64,000 bases of DNA from Micromonospora inyonensis (GCF_900091415.1 NZ_FMHU01000001.1:310001-374000), one strand, 5' to 3'; positions 49,926 through 58,785 are shown, counted from the first letter of the stretch. Made by a program: numbers and translations. Notes: a model not told the origin generated them from the sequence alone.

Positions 49926-50996
49926 CTGGCGACCAGACGACGCGAGTACGACGAGGAGGACGTCCGGGTCCGGCCCGGCCGGTCCTCGCGCCCGCGTACC
50001 CGCACCCGCCCTCAGCACGCCGACGCCGTCGAGGGCTTCGTGGTCGCCGTCGACCGGGGCCGGTACACCTGCGTCCTCCCCGACGACGAGCCGGAGACGC
50101 CCACCGTCACCGCGATGCGCGCCCGCGAGCTGGGCCGCCGGTCGGTGGTGGTCGGCGACCGGGTCGGGCTGGTCGGTGACACCTCCGGCGCGGACGGCGC
50201 GCTGGCCCGGATCGTCCGGATCGACGAGCGCCGGTCGGTGCTGCGACGCACCGCCGACGACGACGAGACCACCCCCGAGGGGCGGTTGGAGCGGGTCGTG
50301 GTGGCCAACGCCGACCAGCTGGTGATCGTCGGCTCGCTGTCGGACCCGCCGCCGCGCACCGGCTTCATCGACCGCTGCCTGGTGGCGGCGTACGACGCGG
50401 GCGTCGAACCGCTGCTCTGCCTGACCAAGGCCGACCTCGCCGGGCCGGAGGCCGTCGAAGACTACTACGCCGAGCTGGACCTGCGGCACGTGCTGGTCCG
50501 GCCGGACTCCGACCTGACCGAGCTGCGCGCGTTGCTCGCCGGGCGGATATCGGTCCTGGTCGGGCACTCCGGCGTGGGCAAGTCGACCCTGGTCAACCGG
50601 CTGGTGCCGGCGGCCGACCGGGCGGTGGGCACGGTCAGCGCGATCGGCCGGGGCCGACACACCTCGACCAGCGCGGTGGCGCTGCGCCTGCCCCCGGTGC
50701 CCGACACCGACACCGACCCGGGCTGGATCGTGGACACTCCCGGGGTGCGCAGCTTCGGGCTGGCGCACGTGTCGGCGGAGAGCCTGCTGCACGGCTTCCC
50801 CGACCTGGTGGAGGCGACCGCCGACTGCCCGGCCAACTGCGAGCACACCGCCGACCAGGAGGGCTGCGCGCTGGACGCCTGGGTGGCCGCCGGGAAGGCG
50901 GATCCGCGCCGGCTGGCGTCGTACCGCCGGTTGCTCGCCTCGCGGGCCGGGGAGACCGACCTGCGGACGGAGGCCGACCCGCACGGCGCGGCGTGA
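49926..50996 (+). CDS. rsgA: Ribosome small-subunit GTPase RsgA (YjeQ)
   Basis: About 356 residues from a probable CTG start at 49926 (AGGGGG at 49915-49920 upstream). The Arg-rich N-terminus (ATRRREYDEEDVRVRPGR) is the usual actinobacterial extension and would be lost from the alternative GTG at 50040. OB-fold, then the circularly permuted GTPase with G4 TKAD, G1 GHSGVGKST and G3 DTPGVRSFGL, and a zinc knuckle CPANCEHTADQEGC. It checks maturation of the 30S decoding centre. 16 nt after aroA. Confidence 0.92.
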   Translation: MATRRREYDEEDVRVRPGRSSRPRTRTRPQHADAVEGFVVAVDRGRYTCVLPDDEPETPTVTAMRARELGRRSVVVGDRVGLVGDTSGADGALARIVRIDERRSVLRRTADDDETTPEGRLERVVVANADQLVIVGSLSDPPPRTGFIDRCLVAAYDAGVEPLLCLTKADLAGPEAVEDYYAELDLRHVLVRPDSDLTELRALLAGRISVLVGHSGVGKSTLVNRLVPAADRAVGTVSAIGRGRHTSTSAVALRLPPVPDTDTDPGWIVDTPGVRSFGLAHVSAESLLHGFPDLVEATADCPANCEHTADQEGCALDAWVAAGKADPRRLASYRRLLASRAGETDLRTEADPHGAA

Positions 50997-51008
50997 CGCG
51001 GGCGTCGG

Positions 51009-51014
51009 TACCGT
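51009..51014 (+). promoter_or_regulatory. -10 box of a leaderless transcript (hisN)
   Basis: TACCGT ends 7 nt before the ATG at 51022, although rsgA ends only 25 nt upstream. Confidence 0.5.
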
Positions 51015-51021
51015 CTCCCCC

Positions 51022-51825
51022 ATGACCGGGTACGCCGACGACCTCGCCCTCGCCCACCGGCTCGCCGACGCCGCCGACGCCGTGTCGACCGCCCGCTTCC
51101 GCGCGCTCGACCTGCGGGTGGAGTCGAAGCCCGACCTGACCCCGGTCTCCGACGCGGACACCGCCGTGGAGCGGGAGATGCGCGCGCTGCTCGCCACGCA
51201 CCGGCCCGCCGACGGCCTGCTCGGCGAGGAGTACGGCGAGCAGCCCGCCACCGGCCCGGGGGGACGGCGCTGGGTGGTGGACCCGATCGACGGCACCAAG
51301 AACTTCGTCCGGGGGGTGCCGATCTGGGCCACCCTGATCGCGCTACTGGAGGGTGACCGGCCGGTGCTCGGGCTGGTCTCCGCCCCGGCGTTGGGCCGAC
51401 GATGGTGGGCGGCGACCGGCACGGGCGCGTACGCCGGTCCGGACGCGGCACACGGCGAGCCGATCCGGGTCTCCGGTGTGGGCAGCCTTGCCGACGCGAG
51501 CTTCTGCTACGCCTCGCTGGACGGCTGGGAGGTCACCGGACGACTGGCGGCGATGCTCCAGATCATGCGGGACAGCTGGCGCAGCCGGGCGTACGGCGAC
51601 TTCTACGGCTACATGCTGCTCGCCGAGGGCGCCCTGGACGTGATGGTCGAGCCGGAGCTGTCGCTGTGGGACATCGCCGCGCTGGTGCCCATCGTCACCG
51701 AGGCGGGCGGCACCCTCACCGACCTGGCCGGCGCCCCCGCTCCCGGCGCCGGTAGCTCGGTGGCGACCAACGGCCACCTGCACCCCGAGATCCTCGGTCG
51801 GCTGGGTCGGCCTGCCGAGCGCTGA
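51022..51825 (+). CDS. hisN: Histidinol-phosphatase of the inositol-monophosphatase family
   Basis: 267 residues. Metal site GEEYGE and DPIDGTKNFVRG, second motif WDIAALVPIVTEAGG. It resembles actinobacterial HisN, which removes phosphate from histidinol phosphate in histidine synthesis; related enzymes act on inositol phosphate, so the substrate is likely but not certain. Confidence 0.88.
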   Translation: MTGYADDLALAHRLADAADAVSTARFRALDLRVESKPDLTPVSDADTAVEREMRALLATHRPADGLLGEEYGEQPATGPGGRRWVVDPIDGTKNFVRGVPIWATLIALLEGDRPVLGLVSAPALGRRWWAATGTGAYAGPDAAHGEPIRVSGVGSLADASFCYASLDGWEVTGRLAAMLQIMRDSWRSRAYGDFYGYMLLAEGALDVMVEPELSLWDIAALVPIVTEAGGTLTDLAGAPAPGAGSSVATNGHLHPEILGRLGRPAER

Positions 51826-51839
51826 GCCGGGGCACCATC

Positions 51840-51845
51840 TATCCT
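51840..51845 (+). promoter_or_regulatory. -10 box of a leaderless transcript (EamA transporter)
   Basis: TATCCT ends 6 nt before the GTG at 51852. Confidence 0.55.
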
Positions 51846-51851
51846 CGCCGG

Positions 51852-52988
51852 GTGTCTACCTCCGGTTGGTGTTTTCTCGCGGCGATGATCGTCGCGTACG
51901 GCATCGCCAACCTCCTCCAGTCCGTCGCCGCGGCGCGCACCACCGTGCACCACACCTTCCACCCGGGCCTGCTGCTGCGGCTGGCCTGCCACCCCACCTA
52001 CCTGGTCGGACTCACCTGTCAGGTGGCCGGGTTCGTGCTGGCCTTCCTGGCCCGGCGGGACCTGCCGCTGTTCCTGGTCCAGGCCAGCGTGGCGGCCGGG
52101 CTGGGGGTCACCGCGGTGCTCGGCGTGCTGGTGTTGAAGTGGCGGCTGCCGAGGGCGGAGGTGGCGCTGCTCGGTCTGCTCTTCGGCGGGATCACCGCGC
52201 TGGTGCTGGCCGCCCGCCCCGCGCCGTCCAAGCAGCTCGGCACGGCCGGGCTGATCGGCCTGACGGTCGCCCTGGCCGCCGTCGCGCTGCTCGGCTTCTT
52301 CGCGGTACGCCTGCACGGCGCACCAGGTTCGGTGGCGCTGGGTTCCCTGGCGGGGCTGGCCTTCTCCGCCGCCGCGGTGGCCGCCCGGCCGTTGGCGTCG
52401 GTGCACTCGGGGGAGGCGTTCCTCCGCGACCCGCTGCTCTACCTGCTGATCGCGCACTCGGTGGTCGGGCAGCTCCTGCTCGGTCTGGCCATGCAGCGCG
52501 GGTCGACGACGGCGGCGGTGGCCGCGATGGACGCCGCCGGGGCGGTGCCCGCCGCGATCGTCGGGCTGTTGCTGCTCAACGACAAGATCTGGCCCGGTCG
52601 GGAGTGGCTGGCCGCCGTCGGCTTCCTGGGCACCCTGGTCGCGGTGATCGGCCTGACCCGGTACGCCGAGCCACAGCACCACCGGCCCGCCGTCGACCGT
52701 CACAGCCGTCGGGTGCTCCCGGCGGCCCGGGTGCCCGGGGGCGGCTCGGGTGCCGCCGGTGTGGGTGCCGGGGGCGGCTCGGGTGCCGGGGGCGGCTCGG
52801 GTGCCGGGGTGGTGGTTGCAGGGGGCCCTTCCTCATCACCAGGCGGTAGCCGGGGTCCCCTGCAACCACCCCGGCACACCGCGCACGCCAACCCCGTACA
52901 CCACAACCACGCCAACCACGTCGACGCCTCTCACGTCAACGCCGCTCACGCCTCCACCGGCTTGCGGCGGCCGACCACCCGCTCGTAG
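51852..52988 (+). CDS. DMT/EamA-like membrane transporter with unusual tail
   Basis: Membrane part of about 285 residues with nine to ten helices, ending LAAVGFLGTLVAVIGLTRYAEP. The family is drug/metabolite transporter-like; substrate unknown. The open frame then runs for about 90 more codons through a Gly/Ser/Ala tandem repeat, through palindrome copy B and into a His/Asn/Ala-rich end that overlaps the convergent glycosyltransferase gene by 43 nt. That tail is hardly a normal domain; either stop codons were lost by repeat growth or a base count is wrong within the repeat. Confidence 0.75.
   Translation: MSTSGWCFLAAMIVAYGIANLLQSVAAARTTVHHTFHPGLLLRLACHPTYLVGLTCQVAGFVLAFLARRDLPLFLVQASVAAGLGVTAVLGVLVLKWRLPRAEVALLGLLFGGITALVLAARPAPSKQLGTAGLIGLTVALAAVALLGFFAVRLHGAPGSVALGSLAGLAFSAAAVAARPLASVHSGEAFLRDPLLYLLIAHSVVGQLLLGLAMQRGSTTAAVAAMDAAGAVPAAIVGLLLLNDKIWPGREWLAAVGFLGTLVAVIGLTRYAEPQHHRPAVDRHSRRVLPAARVPGGGSGAAGVGAGGGSGAGGGSGAGVVVAGGPSSSPGGSRGPLQPPRHTAHANPVHHNHANHVDASHVNAAHASTGLRRPTTRS
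52737..52805. repeat. 18-nt tandem repeat in the transporter 3' end
   Basis: The unit GGGGGCGGCTCGGGTGCC occurs at 52737-52754, 52770-52787 and 52788-52805, the last two directly adjacent; a 15-nt degenerate piece separates the first two. It encodes GGGSGA-type steps and runs into palindrome copy B. Confidence 0.85.
52801..52877. repeat. Long palindrome, copy B, related to copy A
   Basis: Arms 52801-52828 and 52853-52877 pair along their length except for a 3-nt bulge (GGT) and one G/A change; the loop 52829-52852 is again 24 nt and shares GCGGTAG and a CT..TCA step with copy A (14 of 24 loop bases identical). It lies between the convergent transporter and glycosyltransferase genes. Confidence 0.8.
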
Positions 52989-54145
52989 AGCCGTTCCAGC
53001 GCACCGGCGGTCCGTTCCCAGGTGTAGCTGCACCGCACCCGGTCCACCGCCGCGTGCCCGTAGGCGAACCGCCCGGCGTGGTCGGCGAGGAGACGACGCA
53101 GGGCCACTCCCAGGGTGCGGACGTCCCCGGGCGGCACCAACTTGCCGGTGACCTCGTCCACCACCGCGTCGGCGATGCCACCCATGGCGTACCCGACCAC
53201 CGGCACGCCGCACGCCATCGCCTCCAGCGGGACGCGCCCGGCGGAGGCGTAGTGCGGGGTGCAGGCGACGACGTCAGCCGACCGGTACCAGGTGGCCATC
53301 TGGTCGTGCGGCACCGCGCCGACCAGGCGTACCTGCTCGGCGACGCCGGCCCGTTCGGCCAGTTCGCGCAGCCGGCGGGCCTCCGTGTGCCCACCGAGCT
53401 GCTCGGCCGGTGGCCCCCCGGCGATCACCAGTTCCGCGTCGCCGACCAGGCGCATCGCCCGGATCAGGTCGTCGTGGCCGCTGGACGGGGTCAGGCCGCC
53501 GACGGTGAGGATCCGGGCCCGTTGCTCCCGGGGCGCGGCCTCCCCGTCGGGGTGGAACTGCGCGGTGTCCACCCCGGTCGGCACCAGCGCCACCGAGGCC
53601 CGTTGCAGTCCCATCCGGGTCAGCTCGTCGACCTCGTCGTTGCACTGTGCGACGGCCATGTCCACCGCGCGGGTCAGGGCCCGCTCCAGCGGGATCCGCT
53701 CTCCCGGGCCGGCGTACTCGCGGCCGAGGTGACGCAGCTGCTCGATGCCGAGGGAGTGGAAGGTCTGCACCACCGGCACGTCGGTGCCCCGGGCCGCGTG
53801 GGCGGCGGCCAGCCCGCCGACCCAGTAGTGGCCGTGGATCACGTCCGGGCGCCAGTCGCCGGTCCACCGGTCGGCCAGCCACCGCCCGAACTCGGCCACG
53901 TACGGCACCAGCCGGGCGGTGGGGGTGGGCGCGGGCGGCCCGACCGGAACCAGCTCCAGCCGGTAGCCGTCCCGGTCCACGGACGGGGGTGCGTCGGGGT
54001 CGTCGCGTCGTTCGTAGACCCGGACGTGGTGGCCCCGGGCTGCCAGTTCGGCGGCGATCCGGGCGATGTGCTGGTGGGTGCCGACGACAGGACCGTCGGC
54101 ACACCGGGCCGGCCCGGCGTGCGCGCAGACTAGGCCGACGCGCAT
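52946..54145 (-). CDS. GT4-family glycosyltransferase
   Basis: 399 residues. N-terminal MRVGLVCAHAGPARC, HQHIARIAAELAARGHHV; C-terminal ILTVGGLTPSSGHDDLIRAM and, in place of the usual EPFG, the sequence EAMACGVPVVGYAMGGI. The first Glu of the retaining EX7E motif is replaced (SAGRVPLEAMACG), so activity may differ from standard GT4 enzymes. The related protein at 4.3 kb keeps the motif. GGAGGTGA precedes the ATG at 54145. It is more similar in style to glycogen/trehalose-type or MshA-like enzymes than to lipid glycosyltransferases. Confidence 0.8.
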   Translation of the reverse strand: MRVGLVCAHAGPARCADGPVVGTHQHIARIAAELAARGHHVRVYERRDDPDAPPSVDRDGYRLELVPVGPPAPTPTARLVPYVAEFGRWLADRWTGDWRPDVIHGHYWVGGLAAAHAARGTDVPVVQTFHSLGIEQLRHLGREYAGPGERIPLERALTRAVDMAVAQCNDEVDELTRMGLQRASVALVPTGVDTAQFHPDGEAAPREQRARILTVGGLTPSSGHDDLIRAMRLVGDAELVIAGGPPAEQLGGHTEARRLRELAERAGVAEQVRLVGAVPHDQMATWYRSADVVACTPHYASAGRVPLEAMACGVPVVGYAMGGIADAVVDEVTGKLVPPGDVRTLGVALRRLLADHAGRFAYGHAAVDRVRCSYTWERTAGALERLYERVVGRRKPVEA

Positions 54146-54384
54146 GGTCACCTCCATGCGATCACACGAGCTACGGTCCTCCGGTCAGAGGGTCCCATTA
54201 ACCTGGGGCCAAGGAGCCGAAACCTGGCAGATCAGGATCGGTCGGACCGGCACCGTCGCCGCCGGAGGCCGCGTCACCCGCCGGCACCCCGCTACCCCCG
54301 CCCGGATGGGTCAGACCAAACCCGCAAAGCGGAAGAATCGCTGCGGACAGGTATGCAACCGGTCGGCGGGGGTACCGGCTGAAG

Positions 54385-55368
54385 ATGCCTCTCACCCGCA
54401 GCCTCGATGATTCGACAGTGGTGGTCACCGGTGCCTCCAGCGGCATCGGCGCGGCGACCGCCTGCGCCCTGGCCCGCCGGGGCGCGGGCGTGGTGCTCGC
54501 CGCGCGCAGCGCGGACGCCCTGGAACAGGTGGCCGAACGCTGCCGGCGGCTGGGGGCGCGAGCGTTGGCCGTCCCCACCGACGTCACCGACCCGGTGCGG
54601 GTCGGGCACCTCGCCGCCCGCGCGGCGGCGGAGTTCGGCGGGATCGACGCCTGGGTGAACAACGCGGCGGTCAGCGCGGTGGGGCTGTTCGACGAGATCC
54701 CGGTCGACGAGTTCCGCCGGGTGGTCGAGGTCAACCTGCTCGGCGTGGTGCACGGCACCCGGGCCGCGCTGCCGCACCTGCTCGCGGGCGGCGGCGGGGT
54801 GGTGGTCAACAACGCGTCCGTGCTGGCCGAGGTGGCGATGCCGTACCAGTCGGCGTACAACGCCACGAAACACGGCATCCGGGGGTTCGCCGACACGGTA
54901 CGGCAGGAGCTGCGGGTCACCGGGCGGCACGTCGTCTCGATCTGCACGGTGCTGCCGGCCAGCATCGACACCCCGTTCTTCGCGCACGCGGCCAACCACA
55001 CCGGCCGAAAGCTGACCCCGCCCCCGCCGGTCTATCCGCCCGACCTGGTGGCGGAGACGATCGTCCGGCTGATCCGCCGACCCCGGCGGGAGGCGTACGC
55101 GGGCGGGGCCGCCCGCCTGCTCGGCCTCCAGTGGCGGCTGGCCCCGGCGCTGGCGGAACGGGCCCTCGGCTGGTATGCCGCCCGCGCCCAGCTCGGGCCG
55201 GCGACGCACCCCGACGACAGCGGCAACGTGTTCCGGGCCGACGCCTCGGCCGAGCTGGAGGGCGGCTGGCACGGTCGCCGCCGGCACCTGGTCCGGGTGG
55301 GTACCGCGCTCGGCCTGGCCGCCGGCACCGTGGCCGTCCTGACCCGCCGTGCCCGGTCAGAGCCGTGA
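54385..55368 (+). CDS. Short-chain dehydrogenase/reductase with C-terminal membrane segment
   Basis: 327 residues. TGASSGIG nucleotide motif at 15-22, NNA, catalytic Ser (NNASVLAE), Tyr and Lys in YNATKHG. After the SDR fold a tail of about 90 residues ends with a hydrophobic stretch (ALGLAAGTVAVL) and a basic tail, so it may be membrane attached. Similar long SDRs act on lipids or ketones. TACCGG lies 6 nt before the ATG, a weak leaderless-type box. Confidence 0.85.
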   Translation: MPLTRSLDDSTVVVTGASSGIGAATACALARRGAGVVLAARSADALEQVAERCRRLGARALAVPTDVTDPVRVGHLAARAAAEFGGIDAWVNNAAVSAVGLFDEIPVDEFRRVVEVNLLGVVHGTRAALPHLLAGGGGVVVNNASVLAEVAMPYQSAYNATKHGIRGFADTVRQELRVTGRHVVSICTVLPASIDTPFFAHAANHTGRKLTPPPPVYPPDLVAETIVRLIRRPRREAYAGGAARLLGLQWRLAPALAERALGWYAARAQLGPATHPDDSGNVFRADASAELEGGWHGRRRHLVRVGTALGLAAGTVAVLTRRARSEP

Positions 55369-55427
55369 GTTCACCGCCGGACCGACCACATGCGCGTCCC
55401 ATTGGGGGCGTGCACAATAGGGCGACT

Positions 55428-56147
55428 ATGCCGAGGGACGCGCAGTGCCAGGTGGAGACGGACGGATCCGCACTGGTCCGGCTGACCGGGTGGCTCGACC
55501 ACACCAACGCGGAAACGGTCCGGTCCGCCCTCCTCACCCGGCTCGGCGACCACGCCGGCCCGGTGGTGGTGGACCTCTCCGAACTCCGGATCACCGACCC
55601 CACCGCCCGCGCGGTCTTCAGCGAGGTCCGCCGGGCGGTCGCCGACTGGCCCGCGGCGGACCTGCTGGTCTGCGATCCGGCCGGCGGCTGGACGGTCGAC
55701 GGGGCGCCGGTCTGGCCGAGTCCGGAGGTGGCACTCGCCGGGCTGCCCTCCGACGGCGCGGTCACCGCCGACCTGCCGCCCTCGGTCGGCGCGGCCCGAC
55801 AGGCCCGCGAGCTGGTCGCCGACGGCTGCGCCCGGTGGGGTCTGCCCGACCTGATCGAACCGGGGGCCATCGCGGTCACCGAGATGGTCAACAACGTGGT
55901 GGCCCACGCCCGGACCCCGATGACGGTACGGCTCGCTCCCGGCCACCACGTGCTGCGGCTGGCCGTCCGGGACCACTCCCCGCACACGCCCCGGTTCTCC
56001 GGGGTCGCCCCGCTGACGTCGGCCGGCGGCCGGGGACTGCTGCTGATCGACACCGTGTCGCGCCGCTGGGGTTGCACGCCGCTACCGGAGGGAAAACTGG
56101 TCTGGGCCGTCCTGGACGGGGAGGACGAGGCCGCTCTGGCCGGCTAA
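55428..56147 (+). CDS. STAS-HATPase fusion regulator
   Basis: 239 residues: an N-terminal STAS-like half (about 1-95, VRLTGWLDHTNAETVRSALL, VVVDLSELRITDPTARAVF) and a C-terminal HATPase half (about 125-235, AIAVTEMVNNVVAHARTPM, VRDHSPHTP, GRGLLLIDTVSRRWG). STAS proteins and HATPase anti-sigma kinases are usually separate partners; here both are on one chain. The likely STAS phospho-Ser position is not obvious (RITDPTA), so the domain may be a binding rather than a switch unit. Confidence 0.8.
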   Translation: MPRDAQCQVETDGSALVRLTGWLDHTNAETVRSALLTRLGDHAGPVVVDLSELRITDPTARAVFSEVRRAVADWPAADLLVCDPAGGWTVDGAPVWPSPEVALAGLPSDGAVTADLPPSVGAARQARELVADGCARWGLPDLIEPGAIAVTEMVNNVVAHARTPMTVRLAPGHHVLRLAVRDHSPHTPRFSGVAPLTSAGGRGLLLIDTVSRRWGCTPLPEGKLVWAVLDGEDEAALAG

Positions 56148-56217
56148 GTCCCCTTCCGGGTCCGTGTCGGCGGGCCGGGCGCGGTTACGCCGGGTGGGCA
56201 GCGGGTAGGGATCAACC

Positions 56218-56790
56218 ATGCGCGACGACGAGTACCCGACCCCCGTGTCCGACCCCGAGGCGGAGGGCCTGCCCGACACCGCCGACGACGACTCCACCGC
56301 CAACGACGACGTCGAGACCGGTCGCGAGGCGGACGGTCCGGAGCCGGCCCAGCTGCCCGGTGACCGTACGCCGGTGGCCGTGGACCGGTTCGGGTCCACC
56401 GCCGAGGAGCAGCGGGACGGCGAGTCGCTGGACTACAAGCTCGACCGGGAACAGTACGAGCGTCCGGCGGACGACCCGCTGGCCGGCCCGGTCGACCCGG
56501 ACATCGCGGCCGAGGCGGACAGCGAGGAGGCCGCCGCGCAGGCCCAGCTCGATGCCGACGTGATGGAACCCGGCCCCACCTCCGACCCGCACTCCCCGGT
56601 CTCCCTCTACGACCACGGGCAGCTCGGCAGTGTCGCCGACGCCCAGGTCGGCCGGCTGGTCGAGCCGGACGAGGGGGTACGCAGCGACAGCGAGAGCGAT
56701 TCCGTGGCGTACGACGCCGGGGCGGCCGGGGGCGGGGCGAGCGCCGAGGAACTGGCCATCCACGAGACCCGCCCGCCGGAGGCGCACTGA
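56218..56790 (+). CDS. DUF5709-type acidic protein
   Basis: 190 residues, very rich in Asp/Glu and poor in hydrophobic residues. The patterns ESLDYKLDREQYERPADD, GRLVEPDEGVRSDSES and ASAEELAIHE near the C-terminus fit, from memory, the DUF5709 family of actinobacteria. Probably intrinsically disordered; function unknown. Confidence 0.8.
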   Translation: MRDDEYPTPVSDPEAEGLPDTADDDSTANDDVETGREADGPEPAQLPGDRTPVAVDRFGSTAEEQRDGESLDYKLDREQYERPADDPLAGPVDPDIAAEADSEEAAAQAQLDADVMEPGPTSDPHSPVSLYDHGQLGSVADAQVGRLVEPDEGVRSDSESDSVAYDAGAAGGGASAEELAIHETRPPEAH

Positions 56791-56817
56791 CCACAGGCCC
56801 GCCGCCGTCGCCCGGGC

Positions 56818-57483
56818 TCAGTCGTCGAGGCCCCGGGCGATGGCGTACCGGGTCAGCTCGACCCGGTTGTGCAGGTGCAGCTTGCCCAGCGTGTTCTGCA
56901 CGTGGTTCTGCACCGTACGGTGCGACAGGCCCAGCCGCGCGGCGATCTGCTTGTACGACAGGCCCTTGGCCACCAGGCGCAGCACCTCGGTCTCCCGTTC
57001 GGTGAGCCGGGGTGCGCCGTCGTCGTCGGCCGGTGCCCCGGGCCCGGCGGCCAGCCGGCGGTACTCGCCGAGCACCAGGCCGGCGAGACCCGGCGTGAAG
57101 ACGGCCTCGCCGAGGGCGGTGCGCCGGACCGCGTCCAGGAACTCCCCCGCCGCGGCCGACTTGAGCAGGTACCCCGTGGCGCCGGCCTTCACCGCCTCCA
57201 GCACGTCCTGCTCCTCACCGCTGGCGGAGAGCATCAGCACCCGCACCTCGGGCAGCGCGGCCCGCAGGCCCCGGATCACCTCCACCCCACCCGCGTCGGG
57301 CAGGTGCAGGTCGAGGACGACGACGTCGGGTCGGGCGGCGGGTGCGATCCGGACGGCCTGGTGTCCCTCGCCGGTGGTGGCCACCACGAGGTGACCGGCC
57401 TCGGTGAGGTCCCGCGCCACCCCGTCCCGCCACATCGGATGGTCGTCGACAACCATCACCCGGACCGCCTCGACCTCGCTCAT
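56818..57483 (-). CDS. NarL/LuxR-class response regulator
   Basis: 221 residues. Receiver with D13/D14, phospho-Asp58 (VVVLDLHLPD) and Lys in GYLLKSAAAG; C-terminal LuxR helix-turn-helix LTERETEVLRLVAKGLSYKQIAARLGLS (shown in two parts: LTERETEVLRLVAKG and LSYKQIAARLG). It pairs with the kinase 79 nt upstream. ATG at 57483 with TAGGGT 6 nt upstream, so it also has its own leaderless promoter. Confidence 0.93.
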   Translation of the reverse strand: MSEVEAVRVMVVDDHPMWRDGVARDLTEAGHLVVATTGEGHQAVRIAPAARPDVVVLDLHLPDAGGVEVIRGLRAALPEVRVLMLSASGEEQDVLEAVKAGATGYLLKSAAAGEFLDAVRRTALGEAVFTPGLAGLVLGEYRRLAAGPGAPADDDGAPRLTERETEVLRLVAKGLSYKQIAARLGLSHRTVQNHVQNTLGKLHLHNRVELTRYAIARGLDD

Positions 57484-57489
57484 CCCGCC

Positions 57490-57495
57490 ACCCTA
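57490..57495 (-). promoter_or_regulatory. -10 box of a leaderless transcript (NarL-class regulator)
   Basis: TAGGGT on the minus strand ends 6 nt before the ATG at 57483. Confidence 0.55.
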
Positions 57496-57562
57496 GGCCG
57501 CCGTCCGGGACAGCGCCCCGTCCGGTCGGCCCGCCGCACCGGGCCGACCGGACGGGTGTGTC

Positions 57563-58771
57563 TCACGGGCGCGGCAGCACCAACTCGATCTCGGTGCCCT
57601 CACCGGGGACGGAGGTGATCGTGGTGGTCCCACCGAGGTCGGCGAGGCGTCCCCGGATGGACTGGGCCACGCCGAGGCGACCCTGGGCGGCGGCCTCGTC
57701 CAGCCGGCCGGCGGGAATACCCGGTCCGGCGTCGCGGATCGAGACCCGCACCAGCGCCCCTTCGTCCTCCAGCAGCACCCAGGCCCGGCCGCCGGCATGC
57801 CGGGCGACGTTGTCCAGGGCCGCCGTTACGGCGGCGGCCACCTCCTTCGCGGCGTGCGCCGGCAGCGGCACCGGCGTGGCCGGGGCGGCCAACGACACCG
57901 TCGGCCCGGCGAATCGGCGGAGCAGGTCCCGCAGGTCGCGCACCAACGGCTCGGAGGACGACCGGGCGGCCGGTGGGGCGGAGGACGGCCGGGCAGCCGG
58001 CGGGCCGGTGGCGATCAGGGTGCGCAGGGCCGCCTCCTGCTCACCGGCGAGCCGGGCGAGTTCGCCGGCCTCGCCGTCGAGGTGCGCACCGCGCCGCTGC
58101 ACCAGGGCGAGCACCTGGAGCACCGAGTCGTGGATGTTCCGGGCGAGCCGTTCCCGCTCCCGGCTCGCCGCCTCGATCTCGACCGCCCGTTGCAACCGTT
58201 CCCCGGCGGTCACGGCCAGCCGGGCCACGTGCCCCACCACCACCCCGGCGAGCAGCAGCAGAACCGCGCCGTTCAGCGCCGACGGGGTGATCCAGCCACG
58301 GACCAGGAGGTCACCGGCGCCGAGCGCCAGCGCGGCCACCACACCCCGCCGCCGGCCGCCGGAGACCGCCCACGCCAGCACCGGGCCGCCGAGCCAGGCG
58401 ACGGCGAGGGCGGGCACCCCGGCGGTCAGCGCCTCGCGCCCGACCACCCAGGGGCTGAGCAGCAGGATTCCGAGGACGACGCCGAGGTCGGCCAGGAGCA
58501 GCGGCCACCCCCGCCAGGTCGGCCGGGCGTACGCGTACGCGGTGGTCGCCGTCCAGCCGGCCATCGCCGCCAACACCGGCCATGCGGCCAGCGGGTGGTC
58601 GTACCGGTGGAGGTCGCGCAGGACGACCACGCAGGCGTACCCCAGGGCGGCGACGCGGTAGACGGCGATGGCCCGCCAGAGCGGCACCTCCAGCCCGCCG
58701 GGCGGGGTCGGCATGGGCAGCAGGATGCCACACCGGCGGAGCACCGCCATCGGACTGGTGACGAGCCCCAC
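57563..58771 (-). CDS. NarX/DesK-type sensor histidine kinase (MacS-like)
   Basis: Up to 402 residues with five to six membrane helices in the first 190 (sensor part), the HisKA_3 motif ERERLARNIHDSVLQVLALV with the phospho-His, and a short HATPase (AALDNVARHAGG, IRDAGPGIP, GRLGVAQSI). It signals to the NarL-class regulator that follows. Start uncertain: GTG 58771 has TACCCT 15 nt upstream; ATG 58714 would match the family length better. Confidence 0.9.
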   Translation of the reverse strand: MGLVTSPMAVLRRCGILLPMPTPPGGLEVPLWRAIAVYRVAALGYACVVVLRDLHRYDHPLAAWPVLAAMAGWTATTAYAYARPTWRGWPLLLADLGVVLGILLLSPWVVGREALTAGVPALAVAWLGGPVLAWAVSGGRRRGVVAALALGAGDLLVRGWITPSALNGAVLLLLAGVVVGHVARLAVTAGERLQRAVEIEAASRERERLARNIHDSVLQVLALVQRRGAHLDGEAGELARLAGEQEAALRTLIATGPPAARPSSAPPAARSSSEPLVRDLRDLLRRFAGPTVSLAAPATPVPLPAHAAKEVAAAVTAALDNVARHAGGRAWVLLEDEGALVRVSIRDAGPGIPAGRLDEAAAQGRLGVAQSIRGRLADLGGTTTITSVPGEGTEIELVLPRP

Positions 58772-58785
58772 GTCATACCATCACG

